Below, piece after piece: positions 42,701 through 48,177 of a stretch of 64,000 nt of DNA. Positions within the stretch are counted from its first letter, which is position 1; every line of letters starts with the position of its first letter. The position numbers and the translations under genes were made by a program. The stretch is from Lachnospiraceae bacterium (GTDB taxonomy: Bacteria > Bacillota > Clostridia > Lachnospirales > Lachnospiraceae), in assembly GCA_017397645.1 (NCBI GenBank), contig JAFQIE010000025.1:1-64000 (forward strand), given 5' to 3'. Below the pieces are notes generated by a model that made no database searches, was not told where the DNA came from, and saw only the letters and a program-made list of their open reading frames with translations.

Positions 42701-43086
42701 TTCAAATTTCCCACATGAATGGTCAAATTATCATATGACCTGTTGCGGGTAGCATTGATGATACTGCGCCTCTTGGAGGATTCCACACAGGTCACCACAC
42801 CTGCTTTACGGCACAAAGACCCTGTGAGGGCACCACAATCACTGCCCACCTCCAACACCTTCATAGACTTGTCCATGGGAATCCAGTCCAAGATATTTCG
42901 GCGAAGAGGAGACAAATGGTAAACAACGGGCCAACTTAATCCCGATTCAATTGCCTCTGTATATTCTTCCTGTGCATTGTTTTGTACAATCTTCAGAATC
43001 TCATCTTCTACAGCGGCGTTGGCGCTAAGGTCCCACCCGGAATATTTAGTTACGTCCAATTGCACTTTGCCAATGGTTTTTATCAT
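39718..43086 (-). CDS. Methyltransferase-kinase-glycosyltransferase fusion (WbdD-like chain terminator fused to GT2)
   Basis: The protein has 1122 residues. (1) Residues 60-220 form a SAM methyltransferase: VLEVGSDCGALTGSLC (motif I, 78-93). (2) About 255-470 look like a small-molecule/sugar kinase: catalytic TDFDLIFANFLVDGEKW (381-397) and LIDYEW (399-404, metal-binding Asp). (3) About 545-700 resemble a partial GT-A module (IIYGDEDV, YKPEWSPD). (4) About 715-950 form a complete GT2 domain: LSVVIPSKDNPELLKKCMDS, FIVVDNGSNDENREKI, LLFLNDDVELV, FNDVDLCFSLFEAGYHN. (5) 1020-1122 form a beta-rich tail like carbohydrate-binding modules. Domains 1-2 echo WbdD, which caps O-antigen chains in Wzm/Wzt systems. 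Its start overlaps wzt by 4 bp, which supports a joint capping/export role (inference). Confidence 0.8.
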   Translation of the reverse strand: MIKTIGKVQLDVTKYSGWDLSANAAVEDEILKIVQNNAQEEYTEAIESGLSWPVVYHLSPLRRNILDWIPMDKSMKVLEVGSDCGALTGSLCRKAGVVTCVESSKRRSIINATRNRSYDNLTIHVGNLKDIEPALPTDYDYIFLIGTSEKGLKDICGFVPFEELLKCLKGHISTQGRIVIAFETQGEGDNVSFGGRRTLEETFASCGISEYHFYHPYPDVQFVTELSEDSYLPGGEEQAIKKRNESDCGLAVIGQEFDIKYVKYSNDRAPEYAIRTEIIERDGVKAVRKFPMEEASAAHVRHMKEAYDKLQKRFAGSPLGINECSLMNDAQGTYAEFAFVQGIPLSQLMDACLEREDYEGFYALFEEYLEKISFHSDYPVTDFDLIFANFLVDGEKWTLIDYEWTFDRVQDPRELAYRAVYCYILEDEKRTCIDLNRVLKMLDMTETEAESIRAKEMEFQQFVTGQRLAMCQLRELILGSESHPVVESNPAKRSKTLSVKSLVKKILIGREDAKYEKLLSDMSVTYEQWVAAEWEDSYEVPDELHTEGYVLLVASRGSVSERAVDKWNGLFAQHPEYQIIYGDEDVRRTHSPWYKPEWSPDTYDTTFYFGSLVAVREELFHETCQVYKRCHEDCFIRLFRSQKRRGWNLYEVLDAERYMNWMSMCVNLAGGYEKNSTSIQHLSHMVFHAEDKSEQLKFLKKARQRQIPYPIPKDALLSVVIPSKDNPELLKKCMDSCRGVNLEFIVVDNGSNDENREKIKNLLREYPATCIYEPQEFNFSKMCNIGAKAARGQYLLFLNDDVELVQPETLEKMLGMANRHYTGAVGLKLLYPGTRRIQHVGITNLPMGPVHKMQFKEDTNQYYGRNRGRRNVIAVTGACLMVEKTKFEEVGGFCEELSVAFNDVDLCFSLFEAGYHNVCVNDNFGYHHESISRGADETKEKLDRLWSERDKLYERHPNLVGKDVYYSENLNRVGLDTSVRPAYVTIKNEVQRIEKKPPRSGFGDIQQDNCLMFRLEDGRENRILGYGVVLGDDNACYEKKLLLVPVDKMGGKLAAEILVRPQLRPDLQENMPDQKNVALSGFHVEIGPGVLTPGEYQVGMLVRNRVTGGKIINWSAKNIYLK

Positions 43087-44384
43087 ACATCCGTTACCTT
43101 TACTACAGAGTCCATATCGTAATAACCCACCGTATTCTTGTCGGACACCACGGTAATATTCATCACATCATATAATCTGTGATATACCTCAAAAACATCT
43201 TTGTTGAATCCGGTTACACCCAGGGAAATCAAATATTCTCCTCCCTGAAGGCTCATCTTTTGGGTATAGGTGATTTCCTTCACCTGACCTGCCTTTCCGG
43301 GCTCCAAAAATGCCTTCTCTATCATAGTGTTGGTACCGGTAATCTCCGTACCAATGGGGTTCTTGAAGGACATAGCAAAAATGGGTGCCGGGAGATCCTC
43401 ATTGATTCTCACCTTTACGCGTAAAGTAAATTCGCTGCCCTTGACAATGGCACTGGTGCGCACCCCTCTGTCATCCTCCACATAAAAGTCCAAAATCTCA
43501 GCCTGCTTGGTTCCATATTCCAGTGTCTCCGGATTAAAGCCCATGGAAGCTTTGGTGGCAGCACTTTTTATAGCTTCCTCCCCTGCCTCCAGGAGCGCTT
43601 CTTCCGAAGCATCCTCGTACTGTCCTACCAGCACACGCTTGTAGGCATCAATCATTTCCTTAGGTGTGCCCTCACCAAGAAGTTCACCCTTATTCAGCAG
43701 ATACACTCTGTCGCAATACTTGCTGATACTGCCCAAGTCATGGCTGACAAAGATAATGGTTTTCCCCATCTTCTTGAATTCCTCAAATTTGTGATAGCAC
43801 TTTGCCTGAAAAAACACATCTCCCACAGAAAGCGCTTCGTCCACAATCAAAATCTCCGGCTCAATATTGATAGCTACAGCAAAAGCCAGTCGTACGAACA
43901 TACCACTGGAATACGTTTTGACCGGCTGATAAATGTAATCACCGATGTCTGCAAACTCTAAGATTGCGGGCATTTTCTCGTCAATTTCTTTTTTAGAAAA
44001 ACCCATCATGGTACCGTTTAAGTACACATTCTCAATGCCGTTATACTCCATGTTGAAACCGGCACCCAGTTCCAGAAGGGCGGATATTCTGCCTTCCACA
44101 TGCACTTCACCCTCGGTAGGATTTAATACACCGGTGATGATTTTCAGAATGGTGGATTTACCGGAACCATTGGTACCGATGATACCTACGGTTTCGCCCT
44201 TGCGGATTTGCATGCTCACACCGTTCAAGGCGTAATGCAATTTACACTTTTTCCCTTTGCCAATCCCAAAGGCTTCCAAGATACGGTCCTTGGGATGGTC
44301 ATAGAGTTTATATACTTTTTTGATGTTGATTGCTTCGATGGCAGGAATGCCCACCTCTTGCACCTTTATCTTCATTTCTTCCAT
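43083..44384 (-). CDS. Polysaccharide ABC exporter ATPase, Wzt-like with C-terminal binding domain
   Basis: The protein has 433 residues. The ABC domain (1-270) contains Walker A GIIGTNGSGKSTILKIIT, signature YSSGMFVRLAFAVAI, Walker B EILIVDEALSVGDVFFQAKC and switch FVSHDLGSI, all typical of the Wzt/TagH/RgpD class. The extra C-terminal region (about 290-433) is a Wzt-C-type beta-sandwich (ILDFYVEDDRGVRTSAIVKG, LRVKVRINEDLPAPIFAMSF, GGEYLISLGVTG). In Gram-negative O9a systems this domain recognises the chain-terminal modification before export. Its presence next to the methyltransferase-kinase fusion suggests the same logic. It pairs with the permease encoded 33 bp upstream. Confidence 0.92.
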   Translation of the reverse strand: MEEMKIKVQEVGIPAIEAINIKKVYKLYDHPKDRILEAFGIGKGKKCKLHYALNGVSMQIRKGETVGIIGTNGSGKSTILKIITGVLNPTEGEVHVEGRISALLELGAGFNMEYNGIENVYLNGTMMGFSKKEIDEKMPAILEFADIGDYIYQPVKTYSSGMFVRLAFAVAINIEPEILIVDEALSVGDVFFQAKCYHKFEEFKKMGKTIIFVSHDLGSISKYCDRVYLLNKGELLGEGTPKEMIDAYKRVLVGQYEDASEEALLEAGEEAIKSAATKASMGFNPETLEYGTKQAEILDFYVEDDRGVRTSAIVKGSEFTLRVKVRINEDLPAPIFAMSFKNPIGTEITGTNTMIEKAFLEPGKAGQVKEITYTQKMSLQGGEYLISLGVTGFNKDVFEVYHRLYDVMNITVVSDKNTVGYYDMDSVVKVTDV

Positions 44385-44417
44385 AGTTTCTATCCCTATA
44401 CATCTCCGGACTTTATA

Positions 44418-45401
44418 TTACAATACGTCTGCGAAATGTACCTTCAATCTCTTAAATACCAACGCACCGACGCCGAACAACACCACCGTCACCATCCAGA
44501 AATACATGGTGGAGAAGAAATCCTCAAAAAACCACTGTTGCTCGCAGATGGCACTGCGGTAGCCGTTCACGATATATACTAAAGGATTCAATTTCAATAC
44601 CATCAACCATTTGGAATTAACTCCGCCTATATCCCACAAAATCGGTGTTGCCCACATACCAATCTGTAATGCAATATTGATAATCTGGGACAAATCCCTG
44701 AAAAACACTACAATGGAACAAGTGGTATAGCACAGTGCAAGCACAAATACAAACAGACAGAAGCTGTAGTATAAAAGTTGAATGGTATAGATGCTGGGAT
44801 AATACCCATACAATGCCGCAACCAATAGCAAAACTGCCATAAAAAACAGATGAATAAAGGTTGCTGCAATGATCTTAATGATAGGCAGAATACTAATTTT
44901 GAAAACTACCTTTTTCACCAGGTAGTTGTATTCCACCATGGCATTGGTACCATGATTCAAAGCCTCGCTGAAATAAAACCAGGGTACAAGGCCGGCAGTC
45001 AAAAACAGTACATAGGGCACATCCTCTGCGCCCCTGCCGGGATTACCCATGATTTTTTCAAAGACAACGTAGTACATTGCCACGGTCACCACGGGCTGGA
45101 TCATCGCCCAAAGGGCACCCATGGTTGAGCCTGCATATCTTTTTTTGAAATCGTTTTTAGCCAGTTTCCATATGAGATGTCTGCTTTGATACAGTTCCAT
45201 CGGAAGTGTGGTGAATTTATCATACTTGAGTGCGAACACCACCCATGACACCGCGATGATACCGCAGGAAATGGCCTTTTTCAACAATTCCTGCTGCATG
45301 TCCGCGTTTGGATCCGGATTCCGGTGAAGTACAATAATCAGTGCCACCGCAAGTCCCACCAAAAAGGAAATGGCAATTCCGCATTTTTTACTTATCTTCA
45401 T
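44418..45401 (-). CDS. Polysaccharide ABC exporter permease, Wzm-like
   Basis: The protein has 327 residues. It carries two extra N-terminal hydrophobic segments (ISFLVGLAVALIIVL and CGIIAVSWVVFAL) before the usual ABC-2 export domain that begins at about residue 75 (HLIWKLAKNDFKKRYAGSTM, LGALWAMIQPVVTVAMYYVV). Six further membrane segments and FFRDLSQIINIALQIGMWAT with PILWDIGG and NPLVYIVNGYRSAI follow, as in Wzm, TagG and RgpC. With the Wzt-like ATPase it exports the finished undecaprenyl-linked glycan. The N-terminal two-segment addition is not usual for this family and could be a membrane scaffold. Confidence 0.9.
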   Translation of the reverse strand: MKISKKCGIAISFLVGLAVALIIVLHRNPDPNADMQQELLKKAISCGIIAVSWVVFALKYDKFTTLPMELYQSRHLIWKLAKNDFKKRYAGSTMGALWAMIQPVVTVAMYYVVFEKIMGNPGRGAEDVPYVLFLTAGLVPWFYFSEALNHGTNAMVEYNYLVKKVVFKISILPIIKIIAATFIHLFFMAVLLLVAALYGYYPSIYTIQLLYYSFCLFVFVLALCYTTCSIVVFFRDLSQIINIALQIGMWATPILWDIGGVNSKWLMVLKLNPLVYIVNGYRSAICEQQWFFEDFFSTMYFWMVTVVLFGVGALVFKRLKVHFADVL

Positions 45402-45452
45402 GTTTTATTTACACCTTTCCACAAGGGTATTCCTTCTTCACAAGGTTGGTAT

Positions 45453-46025
45453 TTACCAACTCTTTCTCTCCTCCGCAAAGGCGGTCAACTGGCCAAAGGG
45501 ACGCTCCGCATCTTTTTGGGAAAGAATCACTTCCATTCCTTCGGGAATGGGCCATTCCACGCCAACCTCAGGGTCATTGTATGCAATTCCGCCCTCATCG
45601 TTGGGATGATAAAAATCCGTGCATTTATAACAAAACTCTGCATAGTCGGAAAGCACCAGGAATCCGTGGGCAAAATTTTTAGGGATAAAGAACTGCTTTT
45701 TATTCTCCTCAGAAAGCAGCACGCCATACCATTGTCCAAAGGTAGAAGAATCTAAACGCATATCCACCGCCACATCATACACTTCACCCTTGATTACTCT
45801 CACCAGCTTGTCCTGCGGAAAATGCTTTTGGAAATGCAATCCCCTTAGCACGCCCTTTTTGGACGCGGACTGATTATCCTGCACAAACACTTCAGGAATA
45901 CCCGCAGCTTTGTAATCCTCGTAGTGATAGGATTCGTAAAAATATCCTCTGTCATCTCCGAACACCGTAGGTGTGATAATCTTTAATCCTTCTATGCCAC
46001 ATGTTTCAACTGTAATTTTGCCCAT
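45453..46025 (-). CDS. rfbC: dTDP-4-dehydrorhamnose 3,5-epimerase
   Basis: The protein has 190 residues and is a cupin-fold RmlC enzyme. Motifs: PTVFGDDRGYFYESYHYEDY, FVQDNQSASKKGVLRGLHFQ (catalytic His in LRGLHFQ), KLVRVIKGEVYDVAVDMRL (RVIKGEVYDVAVDLR signature, catalytic Asp), FFIPKNFAHGFLVLSDYAEF and YHPNDEGGIAYNDPEV. It epimerises C3 and C5 of dTDP-4-keto-6-deoxyglucose on the way to dTDP-L-rhamnose. The next enzyme, RfbD, is not encoded in this window. The ribosome binding site is GGAGGAAGAT. Confidence 0.95.
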   Translation of the reverse strand: MGKITVETCGIEGLKIITPTVFGDDRGYFYESYHYEDYKAAGIPEVFVQDNQSASKKGVLRGLHFQKHFPQDKLVRVIKGEVYDVAVDMRLDSSTFGQWYGVLLSEENKKQFFIPKNFAHGFLVLSDYAEFCYKCTDFYHPNDEGGIAYNDPEVGVEWPIPEGMEVILSQKDAERPFGQLTAFAEERKSW

Positions 46026-46095
46026 ATCTTCCTCCGCACCAAGGCACGGCTCCTTTCTCGTCTAGCGTTTTCAGGCTACAACTCGTCACCAATTA

Positions 46096-46965
46096 CTACA
46101 GACCATTAGCAACCTCTACCAAATACTTTCCGTAATTGGTCTTCATCAAAGGCTCTGCCAGTTTCAAAAGCTGTTCTTTGTCAATAAAGCCTCTCTTAAA
46201 CGCGATTTCCTCGATACAGGAAATATAAAGTCCTTGTCTCTTCTGGAACGCTGCCACAAAATCAGAAGCATCCAGAAGCGCATCATGGTTACCTGTATCC
46301 AACCATGCAAATCCCCTGCCAAGAGTTTCTACCTGCAGGGTACCTCTTCTCAAATACTCGTTGTTAATGCTGGTAATCTCGATCTCACCTCTTGCGGAAG
46401 GCTTGACGTTCTTTGCAATTTCTACCACATCGTTATCGTAGAAATACAAACCGGGCACAGCATAATTACTCTTAGGATGCTCCGGCTTTTCTTCGATGGA
46501 AAGAGCCTTTCCGTTTTCGTCAAATTCTACTACACCATACTCTCTGGGGTCACGCACGTAGTATCCGAAAATGGTGGCACCGCTTTCTCTGGAAGCCACT
46601 TCACGGAGCACCTTGGAGAAACTTTGACCATAGAAAATATTGTCTCCCAACACCAATGCTACGCTGTCTTCACCGATAAAGTCAGCACCAATAATGAATG
46701 CATCTGCCAATCCTCTGGGCTGTTCCTGAATAGCATAGGAAAACTTCATTCCAAGTTGAGATCCATCTCCTAAAAGTTCCTCAAACACAGGCAAATCCCT
46801 GGGAGTAGAAATAATCAACACCTCCCGGATACCTGCCAGCATCAGCGTGGATAAAGGGTAGTAAATCATGGGCTTATCATACACCGGCATGATCTGTTTT
46901 GAAATTGCTTTTGTCAAGGGATAAAGTCTGGTTCCTGAACCGCCTGCTAAAATAATACCTTTCAT
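46096..46965 (-). CDS. rfbA: Glucose-1-phosphate thymidylyltransferase
   Basis: The protein has 289 residues from the ATG at 46963-46965 ([20 protein letters not shown]), preceded by GAGGACAGAA; an ATG four codons upstream is possible. The nucleotide-binding signature [11 protein letters not shown], the metal aspartate in [53 protein letters not shown] and [20 protein letters not shown] are all present, as is the family's usual length. It couples glucose-1-phosphate and dTTP to dTDP-glucose and is normally inhibited by dTDP-rhamnose. Glucose-1-phosphate can come from the mutase in the same operon. Confidence 0.95.
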   Translation of the reverse strand: MKGIILAGGSGTRLYPLTKAISKQIMPVYDKPMIYYPLSTLMLAGIREVLIISTPRDLPVFEELLGDGSQLGMKFSYAIQEQPRGLADAFIIGADFIGEDSVALVLGDNIFYGQSFSKVLREVASRESGATIFGYYVRDPREYGVVEFDENGKALSIEEKPEHPKSNYAVPGLYFYDNDVVEIAKNVKPSARGEIEITSINNEYLRRGTLQVETLGRGFAWLDTGNHDALLDASDFVAAFQKRQGLYISCIEEIAFKRGFIDKEQLLKLAEPLMKTNYGKYLVEVANGL

Positions 46966-47033
46966 TTCTGTCCTCATTTCCGACCTTTTATAGTCTTTTT
47001 TATGTCAAATTCTCTTATCTGTATACACACCAA

Positions 47034-47061
47034 ATGGGAACGGCAAAAAAGTCGTTCCCAT
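47034..47061 (-). other. Intercistronic stem-loop between rfbB and rfbA
   Basis: ATGGGAACG (47034-47042) pairs perfectly with CGTTCCCAT (47053-47061). On the minus strand it is followed by TTTGGTGTG, a poor U-tract, so it is more likely an attenuator or RNA-stability element than a full terminator. Confidence 0.6.
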
Positions 47062-47066
47062 CCGTT

Positions 47067-48149
47067 TTATTTTTCGTACATGTCTGTGTAATACTTTTGA
47101 TAATCTCCACTGGTTACGTTTTTCATCCATTCTTCGTTCTCAAAGAACCATGCGATGGTTTTGCGGATACCGTCTTTGAACATGGTTTCCGGATACCAGC
47201 CGATTTCGCTCTTAATCTTGTCCGGAGCAATGGCATATCTTCTGTCATGTCCCTTGCGATCTTCCACATAAGTAATCAGATCCTTGGACACCAGCGCCTT
47301 TCTGGGATCTCCTTCAGGTAACATATCCTGCAATGTCTCGATGATGATGTTGATAATCTCGATGTTCTGCTTCTCATTATGTCCACCCACATTATAGGTT
47401 TCGAATAATCTGCCCTGCTCCTGTACCATATCGATAGCCTTTGCATGGTCTTCCACAAACAACCAATCTCGGACATTCTTGCCATCGCCATATACCGGCA
47501 GTTTCTTACCTTGCAATGCATTGTTGATAATCAGCGGAATTAATTTTTCCGGGAACTGATAGGGGCCATAGTTGTTAGAACAGTTGGTGATATTGGCGGG
47601 AAACTTGTAGGTATCCATATAGGCCTTTACCAGCATATCCGAGCTCGCCTTACTTGCGGAATATGGACTGTGCGGATCATAAGGTGTCGTCTCATAGAAG
47701 AAAGCATTTTCGTCATCCGGCAAAGAGCCATACACTTCATCCGTAGAAACATGAAGAAACTTTTTGCCCTCCTTGAAACTTCCGTCCGGCAATTCCCATG
47801 CCGCTTTGGCACAATTCAGCATGACCGCCGTACCTAACACGTTAGTTTGCACAAATACTTCCGGATTGCGGATACTTCTGTCCACATGACTTTCCGCTGC
47901 AAAATGAACCACCCTATCGATGTCATTTTCAGCAAAGATTTTTGAAATCGCTTCTTTGTCGCAAATGTCTGCTTTCACAAAAGTGTAGTTGTCCCTACCT
48001 TCCACTTCCTTGAGGTTTTCCAGATTACCCGCATAGGTCAATGCGTCCACATTGATAATCCGGATAGTGTTTCCGTACTTTCTAAACATGTAGTGGATGT
48101 AATTGGAACCGATAAAACCGGCGCCACCTGTCACCAAATATGTTCTCAT
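47067..48149 (-). CDS. rfbB: dTDP-glucose 4,6-dehydratase
   Basis: The protein has 360 residues from the ATG at 48147-48149 (MRTYLVTGGAGFIGSNYIHY), with TAGGAGATAAT upstream. It is an extended SDR enzyme with NAD-binding TGGAGFIGSNY, VVHFAAESHVDRSI, the catalytic FLHVSTDEVYGSLPDD and YSASKAS (Tyr-x3-Lys), NNYGPYQFPEKLIPLIINN and VEDHAKAIDMV. It removes water from dTDP-glucose to give dTDP-4-keto-6-deoxyglucose. It follows the GH25 gene by 28 bp. The order rfbB-rfbA-rfbC leads directly into the exporter genes, which places rhamnose supply in the same transcript as export. Confidence 0.96.
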   Translation of the reverse strand: MRTYLVTGGAGFIGSNYIHYMFRKYGNTIRIINVDALTYAGNLENLKEVEGRDNYTFVKADICDKEAISKIFAENDIDRVVHFAAESHVDRSIRNPEVFVQTNVLGTAVMLNCAKAAWELPDGSFKEGKKFLHVSTDEVYGSLPDDENAFFYETTPYDPHSPYSASKASSDMLVKAYMDTYKFPANITNCSNNYGPYQFPEKLIPLIINNALQGKKLPVYGDGKNVRDWLFVEDHAKAIDMVQEQGRLFETYNVGGHNEKQNIEIINIIIETLQDMLPEGDPRKALVSKDLITYVEDRKGHDRRYAIAPDKIKSEIGWYPETMFKDGIRKTIAWFFENEEWMKNVTSGDYQKYYTDMYEK

Positions 48150-48177
48150 ATTATCTCCTATTCCGCTACGCATTTCA

